DNA from: Streptomyces radicis
Lineage (GTDB): Bacteria; Actinomycetota; Actinomycetes; Streptomycetales; Streptomycetaceae
NCBI RefSeq assembly: GCF_003626575.1
Contig: NZ_RBDY01000014.1
Location: 1-64,000 of the forward strand
DNA length: 64,000 bases
Direction of reading: 5' to 3'
Shown: positions 50,865 through 60,377 of the stretch, piece after piece
Numbering within the stretch: position 1 is the first letter of the stretch
Layout: each line of letters begins with the position of its first letter
Made by a program: the position numbers and the translations under genes
Notes under the pieces: generated by a model
Told to the model about the DNA's origin: nothing
The model's database searches: none
The model's input: only the letters and a program-made list of their open reading frames with translations

Positions 50865-51995
50865 GTGGAGCCGTTCCGGCAGTTCATCGTCAAGGTCAAC
50901 AGCCGGTGCAACCTCGCCTGCCGCTACTGCTACATGTACTTCGCCGCCGACGAGGGCTGGCGCCGCCAGCCGGTGACCGCGAGCGCCGCGACCCTGGGCG
51001 CCACCGCGCGCCGCATCGGCGAGCACGCCACCGCGCACCGGCTGCCCGCCCTGTCCCTCGTGCTGCACGGCGGCGAGCCGCTGCTGACCGACCCGGCCGT
51101 GCTCGGCGCGTTCGTCGACGACGTCCGCGCCGCCGTCCCCGACGGCTGCGCCGTCCACCCCGCCGTGCAGACCAACGGCGTGCTGCTGACCGAGGACAGG
51201 CTCGCCGTCCTCGCCGCCCACGGCATCACCGTGGGCCTCAGCCTCGACGGCGGCCTCGCCCGGCACAACGCCCTCCGCGTCGACCACGCGGGGCGCCCCT
51301 CCTGGCCCGGGGTGTTACGCGCGGCCAGGCTCCTCGCCCGCCCGGCGCACCGCGCGTCCTGGGCGGGCGTGCTTTCGGTCATCGACCTGGCCACCGACCC
51401 GCTCGAGGCGTACCGCTCGCTGCTCGCGCTCGACCCGCCCGCCATCGACTTCCTCCTCCCGCACGGCAACTGGACCCGCCCGCCCCCCGGCCTCCCCGCC
51501 CCGGCCGACGCGCCCGCGCCCTACGCGGACTGGCTCATCGCCGTCTTCGACGACTGGTGGAACGCCGACCGCCGCCGGGTGCGGATCCGTCTCTTCCAGG
51601 AGTGCGTCGCCCTGCTGCTCGGACTGCCCGCCGCCACCGAGGCCCTCGGCCTCCAGCCGTTCACCGCCGTCGTGGTCGAGACCGACGGCAGCGTCGAACA
51701 GGTCGACTCGCTCAAGTCCGCCTACGAGGGCGCCGCCGCCACCGGACTCGACGTCCACCGCCACCCGTTCGACGCGGCCCTCGACCACCCGGGGGTCGCC
51801 GCCCGCCAGGCCGGGAGGGCCGCCCTCGCCGACACGTGCCTGGCCTGCCCCCTGCTCACCGTGTGCGGCGGCGGCCACTACGCGCACCGCTTCCGCGCGG
51901 AGAACGGCTTCCGCAACCCCTCGGTCTACTGCGCCGACCTCACCCGCCTCATACGCCACATCGCCGCGGCCCTGCGCCGGGTGGCGGCGCCATGA
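50865..51995 (+). CDS. FxsB-type radical SAM/SPASM enzyme
   Basis: A 376-residue radical SAM protein. The cluster motif is CNLACRYC (Cys15, Cys19, Cys22; CxxxCxxC), followed by LVLHGGEPLL and VQTNGVLLT. The C-terminal SPASM-like region has Cys325, Cys328, Cys334 and Cys356 in DTCLACPLLTVCGGGHYAHR and VYCADL. Such enzymes make aromatic side chain to beta-carbon bonds (cyclophanes) in a precursor peptide. The start is GTG 50865; no strong Shine-Dalgarno is seen, so coupling to the peptide gene is likely. An earlier frame start at 50817 would overlap the peptide. Stop overlaps the next gene (ATGA). It lacks the C-terminal HExxH domain to which FxsB is usually fused. Confidence 0.83.
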   Translation: MEPFRQFIVKVNSRCNLACRYCYMYFAADEGWRRQPVTASAATLGATARRIGEHATAHRLPALSLVLHGGEPLLTDPAVLGAFVDDVRAAVPDGCAVHPAVQTNGVLLTEDRLAVLAAHGITVGLSLDGGLARHNALRVDHAGRPSWPGVLRAARLLARPAHRASWAGVLSVIDLATDPLEAYRSLLALDPPAIDFLLPHGNWTRPPPGLPAPADAPAPYADWLIAVFDDWWNADRRRVRIRLFQECVALLLGLPAATEALGLQPFTAVVVETDGSVEQVDSLKSAYEGAAATGLDVHRHPFDAALDHPGVAARQAGRAALADTCLACPLLTVCGGGHYAHRFRAENGFRNPSVYCADLTRLIRHIAAALRRVAAP

Positions 51996-53395
51996 CGCCC
52001 GCCGCCGCGCCCGCCCCCGCGCTCACCGCCGACGAGCTGCGCGACCTCGGCCACACCGACGGCAGCGGCGCGACCCTCGCCCGCCTCGCCGCGGGGCAGC
52101 ACACGCGCCGCCTGCTGCTGATGCGCGTACTCCTCGACGCCATCGACGAGTTGGACGCCGAGGGCGCGGGCACCCGGCTCGGCGCCGCCCTGGCCCACGA
52201 CCACGCGGGGCTGCTCGAGGCCACCGAGCGCGCCGCGCCCGCCGCCGCGCGCCGCGTGCTGTTCTACCCGCTGACCGGGCCATGGGCCGAGCGCTGCGTG
52301 CAGTGGCTCGGCACCGGCAGCCACCCGGGCAACGGGCCCGGCGCCGCCCGCGACCTGGCCCACCTCGGCTCCCTCGCCGTCGCCGCCGCGGCCCGCTCGG
52401 GCGTCGGCTTCGCCACCCGCGTCCCCGTGCACGGCGGCCGCATCACCCTGCCGACGCTGGGCGCCCTGTGCTGCCAGGACCCCGACGGGTCGGTCGTCGA
52501 CGTGGCGGGCGGCGGCGACGCGTTCACCATCCGCGCCGGCGCCGGGGCGCGCGCCGAGGTGCGGCGTGACGCCACCGGCGCGTGGCGCTCGCGCGACCCC
52601 CGCTGGCTGCCCCTGCACACCCTGGACGGCGGGCCGAGGCCCGTGCTGCTCGACGACCTCGACCCCGGCCCCTTCACCGGGGGCGACCGCAGGGCGCTGC
52701 CCCCCGAGGAACGCGCCCGCTGGAGCGCCCTCTGGCACGAGGCGCTGCCCCTGCTCGGCCTCGGCGGCGCCGCCCGCTCCGCCGAACTCGCCCTGCTCGA
52801 CTGCATCGTGCCCACCCTTGACCCGGCCGCCGCGCCGACCGGCGGCCCGCCGCCGAGCGGCCCGCAGACCAGCGGCGCGCACACCAGCGGGACGACGCCG
52901 ACCGCGTTCGGCGCCGTGATGGCCAGCACCCCGCCGGGGCCCGCCCAGCTCGCGGCCGGGCTCGCCCACGAGCTCCAGCACGCCAAGCTCGCCGCCGTCA
53001 GCGAGCTGAACCCCCTGCACACCGCGGGCCCCGAGCGCCGCCACTGGGCGCCGTGGCGGCCCGAACCCCGCCCGTTCCACGCCCTGTTGCACGGCACCTA
53101 CGCCCATCTCGCGCTCGCGGGCTTCTGGCAGCGCCTCGCCATCGCGCTCGACGACCCCGCGGGGCGCGACCGCGCGTGGGCCGGGCACGCCCGCTGCTTG
53201 ACCCAGGTCGGCGCCGTGCTGCCCACGCTCGCCGGGGCCCGTGGACTCACCGACGCGGGGCGGGTGTTCGTGGGCGCGATGGCCGAACGGCACGCCCGCC
53301 TCCGCGACCCCGCGCCCCCCGATGGCCACCTGGTCCGCGCGGCCGCCTATGTCGAGACCGCGCGCACCGAGTGGCTCCGGAGGCACCCGCGGTAG
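51992..53395 (+). CDS. HExxH-type peptide-modifying protein (probable alpha-ketoglutarate beta-hydroxylase)
   Basis: A 467-residue protein with the HExxH motif at 326-330 (GLAHELQHAKLAAVSELNPL) and downstream YAHLALAGFWQRL. The pattern is that of the HExxH peptide-modification family usually fused to FxsB; its fused members have been shown to hydroxylate beta-carbons with iron and alpha-ketoglutarate. The N-terminal half is the accessory domain (LTADELRDLGHTDGSGATLA, RVLFYPLTGPWAERCVQWLG). ATG 51992 overlaps the radical SAM stop. Here it is a separate gene with its own start. The 280-310 stretch is a Pro/Thr/Ser-rich linker. Activity is inferred from family. Confidence 0.78.
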   Translation: MTPAAAPAPALTADELRDLGHTDGSGATLARLAAGQHTRRLLLMRVLLDAIDELDAEGAGTRLGAALAHDHAGLLEATERAAPAAARRVLFYPLTGPWAERCVQWLGTGSHPGNGPGAARDLAHLGSLAVAAAARSGVGFATRVPVHGGRITLPTLGALCCQDPDGSVVDVAGGGDAFTIRAGAGARAEVRRDATGAWRSRDPRWLPLHTLDGGPRPVLLDDLDPGPFTGGDRRALPPEERARWSALWHEALPLLGLGGAARSAELALLDCIVPTLDPAAAPTGGPPPSGPQTSGAHTSGTTPTAFGAVMASTPPGPAQLAAGLAHELQHAKLAAVSELNPLHTAGPERRHWAPWRPEPRPFHALLHGTYAHLALAGFWQRLAIALDDPAGRDRAWAGHARCLTQVGAVLPTLAGARGLTDAGRVFVGAMAERHARLRDPAPPDGHLVRAAAYVETARTEWLRRHPR

Positions 53396-53499
53396 ACGGT
53401 TACGTGTCAGGGACGCGGTGTATGTTCCCAGGGAGGACATCTGACGGGCCGTCCGCAGCCGGGCCCGCCGCAGGCAGCATGCACGAGGGAGTCGGTCGG

Positions 53500-56493
53500 A
53501 TGACCGCTGAGGAGAGCGCGGTGCGCGGCCCACGGGTCACCGTCAGCTTCGCCGGGTACAACCGCGCGTGGGCCGCCTGGATCGGCGACCGCCTGGAGCG
53601 CCAGGGCTGGCAGGTGGTCTTCCAACGCTGGGACCCGCCCGCCGAGGTGCCGCTCGACGTGGCGCTGCGCGACCTGCTGTTGGTCGAGGGCCGCATCCTG
53701 GTGGTGCTCAGCGACTGGTACTTCAAGCTGGGGCCGCGCACCGACGCCGAGTGGAACGCCGCGCTGCGCGCCGTGGTCGCGCCCAACGCCCAGCGTTTCG
53801 CCGCCGTTTCGGTCGGCTCGCAGCCGATGCCGTCCGCCACCGCCGCGTTCGGCGGCACCACCGAGCTGTGGGGGATCGGCGCCCGCGAGGCCGAGCGGCG
53901 GCTGACCCATGTGCTGGGCGCGAGCCCCGGCGGCGCCTCGTCGAGCAGCACCCTCGGCGGCCGCGGCGGCCCCCGCTATCCGCACGACCAGCCGCTGGTG
54001 TGGGGCGGCGTCCCCCGGAGGAACACCCGGTTCACGGGCCGCGAGGTGACCCTCCAGCAGGTGTACGACCTGCTCCAGGCCAGCGAGCCGGGCGCGGGCG
54101 TGATCACCCTGCTCGGGATGTCCGGCGTCGGCAAGACGCAGGTCGCCGCCGAGTACGTGTACCGCTTCGGCTCCGAGTACGACGTGGTGTGGTGGGTCCC
54201 CGCCGACCAGCGCGGCACCCTGCGCCAGCGGCTCGCCGAGCTGGCCCCCGCGCTCGGCCTCACCACGGGGCCCGAGTACGGCGAGCGGCTGCGCGCCGTC
54301 GGCGACGCGCTGCGCCGCGGCGACCCCTACAGCCGCTGGCTGCTGGTCCTCGACGGCGCCGACGACCCCGAGCCCATCGCCGACCTGGTGCCCACCGGAT
54401 CGGGGCACGTCATCATCACGTCCCAGAACCGCGAGTGGGCCGAGCACAACGCCCAGGTGCGGGAGGTCCCGGTCTACGACCGCGAGGAGTCGATCGCGTT
54501 CACCCGCCGCCGCGCCCCCCGCATCGCGCCCGACGAGGCCGACCGGCTGGCCGAGGCGCTCGGCGACCTGCCGCTGGCGCTCGACCAGACCGCGGGCTGG
54601 CTCAGCGACTCGACGATGTCCGTCGACGAGTACATCGCCCTCCTGGGGAACGGCGCGGACCTCGAGGTGGGCCTGCGCGTGGCGGCCGACTTCCCGATGA
54701 CGTACTACACCGCGTTCTCGATACTGCTGAACCGCCTGCGGGAGACCGTCCCCGAGGCGGTCGAGCTGCTGCGCCTCTGCGCGTTCTTCGCGCCCGGCGC
54801 CATCCCGGTCCAGCTGGTCCGCGGCGTCCCCGCGGCCAGCCTGCCCGAGCGCCTGGCGGGCCTGATGGACGACACCCTGCGGTGGAACGCCGCGATCGGC
54901 AAGCTCGTCCAGTACTCCGTGATCCGCTGGGAGGCCACCGAGGAGGAGGGCGACCCCGAGAGCACCGGCACCATCCATCTGCACCGCATGGTCCACGCGA
55001 CGGTCCGCGAGGGCATGTCGCGCTCCGACCAGGAGGTGTTCTCGCGCGCGGTGCGCCGCTCGCTCTCCGCGGCGAACCCAGGGCGCCCCTCCGACACCCG
55101 CCGCTGGTCCCGCTTCGCCAAGGTCGTCCCGCACCTGGACGCCTCGGGCGCGCTCAGCAGCCGCGACGCCGAGATGCACCGGCTCATCTTCAGCTGCCTC
55201 AGCTATCTCTACCTCGCGGGCGAGTATGTCGCCGGGGTCCAGCTCGCCACGCGCGCCGAGCAGGCCTGGAAGACCGTCTTCGGCGAGGACGACCCGCTCG
55301 TGTGGGACCTGGCGTCGCAGATGGCCACGCTGATGCGCGCCACCGGCGACTACGCCGCCACCGAGCGGATCGACCGCAGGGTCATCGAGCGGCTCTCCGT
55401 CCACCGCGGCCCCCGCGACCTCACCGTGCTGCGCGCCGAGGAGGGCCTGAGCGCCGACCTCAGCGGGCTCGCGCGCTACGACGAGGCGCTCGGCGTGTGC
55501 CAGGACGTGCTGGACAGCTATCTGGAGCTGGTCGGCGAGCAGCACCCCCGCACGCTCAACGCCCGGCACAACCTCGCCGCCGCCATGCGCATGCTCGGCC
55601 GCTACGCCGAGGCGCTCGAGGTCGACCGGCGGAACCTCCAGGCCCGCAGGGACCTGCACCGCCCCCGGCACAACCTCTCGCTCACCTCGGAGAACGCCTT
55701 CGCGCTCGACCTGCGCCTGCTCGGCCGCTACGGCGAGGCGCTGTCCGTGCTCGAGCAGAGCGTCGAGACCCACCGGTACACGCTGGGCCCCGACAACCCC
55801 CAGACGCTCACCGCCGAGCTGAACCTCGCCCTGTGCCACCTGCGCACGGGCGACCGCGGCTCCGCGCACGCCCGCCTCGGCTCCCTGCTGGAGCGGGCCG
55901 AGCGCGTCCTCGGGGACACCTCGCCGCTGACGCTGCCGATCGCGACGTGCTACGCGTTCGTCCTGCGCGCCCACGGGAGCCTCGACCAGGCGCGCGCGAT
56001 CGGCGAGCGCACCGTGAAGCACTACCGCGCGCGGCTCGGCGACGCGCACCCGTTCACGATCGGGACGCTGGGGAACCACGCCCTGGTGCTGCGGGCGGCG
56101 GGGGAGCGGCAGCAGGCCCTGCTGCTCAACGAGGAGTGCCTCGCCGACATGACCGCGGCGCTCGGCCCCGACCACCCCTGGACGCTCGGCATCGCGCTCA
56201 ACGCCAGCGCGGGGCGGAATCTCGAGGGCGACCTGGAGGGCGCGGCCGAGCTGAGCCGGGACACCGGGCGGCGGGCCGCCGCGTTCCTCGGGCCGCGGCA
56301 CCCGATGCATCTGTCCTGCCAGATCGCGCTGGCCACCGATCTACGCGGGCTGCGCCAGCGGCAGGAGGCGGACAAGATCGAGGAGGAGGCGCTGGCCGGG
56401 CTCATCGCGACCCTGGGCTCCCAGCACGTCCACACGGTCACCGCCCGCTCGCGGGTCCGCCCGTACTGGGACTTCGAGCCGCTGCTCGGGTAG
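53500..56493 (+). CDS. TIR-like/NB-ARC/TPR protein (FxSxx-system-type STAND)
   Basis: A 997-residue multidomain protein. Residues 10-140 form a TIR-like domain (RVTVSFAGYNRAWAAWIGDR, LVVLSDWYFKLGPRTDAEWN) with a candidate catalytic Glu84. NB-ARC follows (about 170-500) with P-loop GMSGVGKT (206-213), WLLVLDGADDPEPIADLVPT as Walker B and GHVIITSQNREW. The C-terminal 400 residues have TPRs of the 42-residue NB-ARC-TPR type (LGxxHPxTLxxxxNLA) repeated at least seven times. GAGGGAG precedes ATG 53500 by eight bases. It sits 104 bases after the HExxH gene. NCBI-style names for such proteins are FxSxx-COOH-system TPR protein. It could act as sensor/effector or maturation scaffold. Confidence 0.83.
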   Translation: MTAEESAVRGPRVTVSFAGYNRAWAAWIGDRLERQGWQVVFQRWDPPAEVPLDVALRDLLLVEGRILVVLSDWYFKLGPRTDAEWNAALRAVVAPNAQRFAAVSVGSQPMPSATAAFGGTTELWGIGAREAERRLTHVLGASPGGASSSSTLGGRGGPRYPHDQPLVWGGVPRRNTRFTGREVTLQQVYDLLQASEPGAGVITLLGMSGVGKTQVAAEYVYRFGSEYDVVWWVPADQRGTLRQRLAELAPALGLTTGPEYGERLRAVGDALRRGDPYSRWLLVLDGADDPEPIADLVPTGSGHVIITSQNREWAEHNAQVREVPVYDREESIAFTRRRAPRIAPDEADRLAEALGDLPLALDQTAGWLSDSTMSVDEYIALLGNGADLEVGLRVAADFPMTYYTAFSILLNRLRETVPEAVELLRLCAFFAPGAIPVQLVRGVPAASLPERLAGLMDDTLRWNAAIGKLVQYSVIRWEATEEEGDPESTGTIHLHRMVHATVREGMSRSDQEVFSRAVRRSLSAANPGRPSDTRRWSRFAKVVPHLDASGALSSRDAEMHRLIFSCLSYLYLAGEYVAGVQLATRAEQAWKTVFGEDDPLVWDLASQMATLMRATGDYAATERIDRRVIERLSVHRGPRDLTVLRAEEGLSADLSGLARYDEALGVCQDVLDSYLELVGEQHPRTLNARHNLAAAMRMLGRYAEALEVDRRNLQARRDLHRPRHNLSLTSENAFALDLRLLGRYGEALSVLEQSVETHRYTLGPDNPQTLTAELNLALCHLRTGDRGSAHARLGSLLERAERVLGDTSPLTLPIATCYAFVLRAHGSLDQARAIGERTVKHYRARLGDAHPFTIGTLGNHALVLRAAGERQQALLLNEECLADMTAALGPDHPWTLGIALNASAGRNLEGDLEGAAELSRDTGRRAAAFLGPRHPMHLSCQIALATDLRGLRQRQEADKIEEEALAGLIATLGSQHVHTVTARSRVRPYWDFEPLLG

Positions 56494-56510
56494 GGCCACC
56501 CGCACCGGCG

Positions 56511-56553
56511 AAGGGCCGGTGCCCACCGCGCGAGGCGGCGGGCACCGGCCCTT
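56511..56553. terminator. Terminator between the island and kgd
   Basis: AAGGGCCGGTGCCC (56511-56524) pairs perfectly with GGGCACCGGCCCTT (56540-56553) around a 15-base loop. It lies between convergent stops at 56493 and 56574 and marks the right border of the island transcript. Confidence 0.8.
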
Positions 56554-56573
56554 GGGTCATGCCGGGGCGGCCG

Positions 56574-59500
56574 TCACAGCGTGAACACCTCGTCGAGCAG
56601 CGCCTGCTGCTCGCTCTGGTGCCGCTTCGCCGAGCCGACCGCGGGCGAGGACGACGCGGGGCGCGTCACCCCGCGCAGCGCGTCCACGCCGTCGAGGCGC
56701 TCGCCGAGGTTGAGCGCGATGAACGGCCAGGCGCCCTGGTTCGCCGGCTCCTCCTGGGTCCAGACGAACGTCTCGGCCCCGGGGTACCGGCCGAGCTCGG
56801 CCTGCAACTCGGCCACCGGCAGCGGGAAAAGACGCTCGACGCGGACCAGCGCCACATCGTTCGCCTTGCGCTTGTCCCGCTCGGCCGCCAGCTCGTAGTA
56901 CACCTTGCCCGAGCACAGGACGACCTTGCGCACCGCGGCCCGGTCGACCGTGGTGTCGCCGATGACCGGCGCGAACCCGCCCCTCGTGAAGTCCGCCGCC
57001 GCCGACGTCGCCGCCTTCAGGCGCAGCATCCACTTCGGGGTGAAGACCACGAGCGGCTTGTGGTGGGGGTTGTGCACCTGCCAGCGCAGCAGGTGGAAGT
57101 AGTTCGCGGGGGTGGTCGGCGTGGCCACCGTCATGTTGTTCTGCGCGCACAGCTGGAGGAAGCGCTCGATGCGGGCCGACGAGTGGTCGGGGCCCTGGCC
57201 CTCGTAGCCGTGCGGCAGCAGCAGCGTGACGCCCGAGGTCTGGCCCCACTTCTGCTCGGCCGACGAGATGAACTCGTCGATCACGGTCGCCGCGCCGTTG
57301 GCGAAGTCGCCGAACTGCGCCTCCCACATCACCAGCGCCTCGGGCCTGGCCAGGGAGTACCCGTACTCGAAGCCCATCGCCGCGTACTCGCTGAGCAGCG
57401 AGTCGTAGACGTTGAACCGCGCCTGGTCCTCGGTCAGGTAGAGCAGCGGGGTGTAGTCCTCGCCGGTCTTGCGGTCGATCAGCACCGAGTGCCGCTGGCC
57501 GAACGTGCCGCGGCGGCTGTCCTGGCCCGCGAGGCGGACCGGGGTGCCCTCCATCAGCAGGGAGCCGACGGCGAGCAGCTCGCCCATCGCCCAGTCGATC
57601 GCGTCCTCCTCGACCATCGCCGCGCGCCGCTGGAGCTGCGGCAGCAGCCGGGGGTGCACGGTGATGCGGTCGGGGATGTTGACCTGCGACTCGGCGATCC
57701 GCTTGACGACCTCGGCGGAGACGCCGGTCTCCACCGACACGGGGAACTCCGGCTTGGGCGCGGGGACCTCGGCCGGGGCCGGGGTCACGGTGGCCTCGCG
57801 GACCTCCTTGAACACCTTCTCCAGCTGGCCCTGGAAGTCCTGGAGCGCCTGCTCGGCCTCCTCCAGGGTGATGTCGCCGCGGCCGATGAGCGACTCGGTG
57901 TAGAGCTTGCGCACCGAGCGCTTCTTGTCGATCAGGTCGTACATGAGCGGCTGGGTGAACGAGGGGTTGTCCGTCTCATTGTGCCCGCGGCGCCGGTAGC
58001 AGACGAGGTCGATCACGACGTCCTTGTTGAACGCCTGCCGGTACTCGAACGCCAGCCGCGCCACCCGGCAGACGGCCTCGGGGTCGTCGCCGTTGACGTG
58101 GAAGATCGGCGCCTCGATCATGCGCGCCACGTCCGTGCAGTACGTGGAGGAGCGGGCGGCGGCGGCCGTGGCGGTGTAGCCGACCTGGTTGTTGATGATG
58201 ACGTGGACCGTGCCGCCGGTGCGGTATCCGCGCAACTGCGACATGTTGAGCGTCTCGGCGACCACGCCCTGCCCGGCGAACGCCGCGTCGCCGTGGATCA
58301 GGATCGGCAGGACGGTGAAGTCCTTGCCGCCGCGGCCGATGACGTCCTGCTTGGCGCGGGCGACGCCCTCGACGATCGGGTCGACGGCCTCGAGGTGCGA
58401 GGGGTTCGCGGCGAGGGAGACCTTGATCTCCTCGCCCGACAGGCCGGTGAACGTGCCCGACGTGCCCAGGTGGTACTTGACGTCACCGGAGCCGTGCATC
58501 GACTTGGGGTCGAGGTTCCCCTCGAACTCCCGGAAGATCTGCGCGTACGACTTGCCCACGACGTTCGCCAGGACGTTCAGCCTGCCGCGGTGGGCCATGC
58601 CGATGACGACCTCGTCGAGCTTGTCGCCCGCGGCCTCGTCGAGCACCGTGTCGAGCAGCGGGATGACGGTCTCGCCGCCCTCGAGGGAGAAGCGCTTCTG
58701 CCCGACGTACTTGGTCTGGAGGAACGTCTCGAACGCCTCGGAGGCGTTCAGCCTGCGCAGGATCCGCAGCTGCTCCTCGCGCTCCGGCGGGGTGTGCGGG
58801 CGCTCCACGCGGTCCTGGATCCACTTGCGCTCCTTGGGATCCTGGATGTGCATGTACTCGATGCCCGTGGTGCGGCAGTACGAGTCGCGGAGCACGCCGA
58901 GGATGTCGCGGAGCCTGAGCATGGACTTGCCCGCGAAGCCGCCGACGGCGAACTCCCGCTCCAGGTCCCACAGGGTGAGCCCGTGCTCCTTGATGTCCAG
59001 GTCGGGGTGCTTGCGCTGGCGGTACTCCAGCGGGTCGGTGTCGGCCATCAGGTGGCCGCGCACGCGGTAGGAGTGGATCAGGTCGAACACCCGGGCGGCC
59101 TTGGTGACTTCGTCGTCGTGGTTGACGTCGATGTCCCGGTGCCAGCGCACGGGCTCGTACGGGATCCGCAGCGCCTCGAAGATGTCGTCGTAGAACCCGT
59201 GCTCGCCCAGCAGCAGCTGGCTGATCTGGCGCAGGAACTCACCCGAGGCCGCGCCCTGGATGACGCGGTGGTCGTAGGTGCTGGTGAGGGTCATCACCTT
59301 GGAGATGCCCAGTCTGTTGAGCGTCTCCTGGGAGGTCCCCTGGAACTCGGCGGGGTACTCCATCGCGCCCACGCCCAGGATGAGGCCCTGACCCGGCATC
59401 AGGCGGGGCACCGAGTGCACGGTGCCGATGCCGCCGGGGTTCGTCAGGGAGGCGGTGACGCCGGAGAAGTCATCCATCGTCAGCTTCCCGGTGCGGGCGC

Positions 59501-60377
59501 GGCGGACGATGTCCTCGTACGCCTGCCAGAACTCGAAGAAGCTGAGCGTCTCGGCCCTCTTGATCCCGGCGACGACGAGCTGGCGGTCGCCGTTCTCCTT
59601 GACCAGGTCGATGGCCAGGCCGAGGTTCACGTGGGCGGGCTTGACCAGGGTGGGCTTGCCATCCTTCTCGGTGAACGAGTGGTTCATCGAGGGCATCGCC
59701 TTGAGCGCCTGCACCATGGCGTAGCCGATGAGGTGCGTGAACGACACCTTGCCGCCGCGGGCGCGCTTGAGGTGGTTGTTGATGACGATGCGGTTGTCGA
59801 ACAGGAGCTTCACGGGGACCGCGCGGACCGAGGTGGCGGTCGGCAGGTCGCGCGAGGCGTTCATGTTCTTCGCGACGGCGGCGGCGGGGCCGCGCAGCGT
59901 CACGAGCTCGGGGCCCTCGGCCGGCTCCTTGCCCGCCGCGGGCTTGGCGGCCGACGGCTGCGGCGTCTTCGGCGCGGGCGCGGCGGGCGCGGGCGAAGGC
60001 GCGGGTGCCGCGGCCTTGGCGGGCTGCGCCGCGGGGGCCGGGGCGGGGCGCGCGGGCTGGGCCTGCGGCTGGGCCGGGGCCTGCGGCCGCGCCTGCGCGG
60101 CGGCCGCCCGTGGGGCGGCCGGGTGGGCGTCCGCCTTCGGGGGCGAGACGACCGTGCCGTTCGGCCCGGATCCGTCCGCCGCGGCGGCGTCGCCGCCTCC
60201 CGGCTTGTAGTCGGCGAAGAAGTCCCACCAGGCACGGTCCACGGAGTTGGGGTCCTGGAGGTACTGCTGATAGATCTCGTCGACGAGCCATTCGTTGGCG
60301 CCGAACCCCGCGGCAGCGCTGGGCACTGCTCCTCGGTCGGTCTCGGCACTCGATGTGTTCGGGGACTGTGGCGACAC
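56574..60377 (-). CDS. kgd: Multifunctional 2-oxoglutarate decarboxylase/dehydrogenase E1-E2 (Kgd/SucA)
   Basis: A 1267-residue actinobacterial fusion that serves the TCA cycle. N-terminal segment NEWLVDEIYQQYLQDPNSVD (E1 lead), then a Pro/Ala-rich linker (about 70-150) instead of a lipoyl domain, then an E2-type succinyltransferase domain with TYDHRVIQGAASGEF (catalytic His), and a TPP-dependent E1 domain with GDAAFAGQGVVAETLNMSQL and VDLVCYRRRGHNETDNPSFT. C-terminus SEQQALLDEVFTL. GTG 60377 is the start. It works with E2p/E3 in a mixed complex in actinomycetes. Regulated by GarA-type FHA proteins in mycobacteria; that is not testable here. Confidence 0.95.
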   Translation of the reverse strand: MSPQSPNTSSAETDRGAVPSAAAGFGANEWLVDEIYQQYLQDPNSVDRAWWDFFADYKPGGGDAAAADGSGPNGTVVSPPKADAHPAAPRAAAAQARPQAPAQPQAQPARPAPAPAAQPAKAAAPAPSPAPAAPAPKTPQPSAAKPAAGKEPAEGPELVTLRGPAAAVAKNMNASRDLPTATSVRAVPVKLLFDNRIVINNHLKRARGGKVSFTHLIGYAMVQALKAMPSMNHSFTEKDGKPTLVKPAHVNLGLAIDLVKENGDRQLVVAGIKRAETLSFFEFWQAYEDIVRRARTGKLTMDDFSGVTASLTNPGGIGTVHSVPRLMPGQGLILGVGAMEYPAEFQGTSQETLNRLGISKVMTLTSTYDHRVIQGAASGEFLRQISQLLLGEHGFYDDIFEALRIPYEPVRWHRDIDVNHDDEVTKAARVFDLIHSYRVRGHLMADTDPLEYRQRKHPDLDIKEHGLTLWDLEREFAVGGFAGKSMLRLRDILGVLRDSYCRTTGIEYMHIQDPKERKWIQDRVERPHTPPEREEQLRILRRLNASEAFETFLQTKYVGQKRFSLEGGETVIPLLDTVLDEAAGDKLDEVVIGMAHRGRLNVLANVVGKSYAQIFREFEGNLDPKSMHGSGDVKYHLGTSGTFTGLSGEEIKVSLAANPSHLEAVDPIVEGVARAKQDVIGRGGKDFTVLPILIHGDAAFAGQGVVAETLNMSQLRGYRTGGTVHVIINNQVGYTATAAAARSSTYCTDVARMIEAPIFHVNGDDPEAVCRVARLAFEYRQAFNKDVVIDLVCYRRRGHNETDNPSFTQPLMYDLIDKKRSVRKLYTESLIGRGDITLEEAEQALQDFQGQLEKVFKEVREATVTPAPAEVPAPKPEFPVSVETGVSAEVVKRIAESQVNIPDRITVHPRLLPQLQRRAAMVEEDAIDWAMGELLAVGSLLMEGTPVRLAGQDSRRGTFGQRHSVLIDRKTGEDYTPLLYLTEDQARFNVYDSLLSEYAAMGFEYGYSLARPEALVMWEAQFGDFANGAATVIDEFISSAEQKWGQTSGVTLLLPHGYEGQGPDHSSARIERFLQLCAQNNMTVATPTTPANYFHLLRWQVHNPHHKPLVVFTPKWMLRLKAATSAAADFTRGGFAPVIGDTTVDRAAVRKVVLCSGKVYYELAAERDKRKANDVALVRVERLFPLPVAELQAELGRYPGAETFVWTQEEPANQGAWPFIALNLGERLDGVDALRGVTRPASSSPAVGSAKRHQSEQQALLDEVFTL

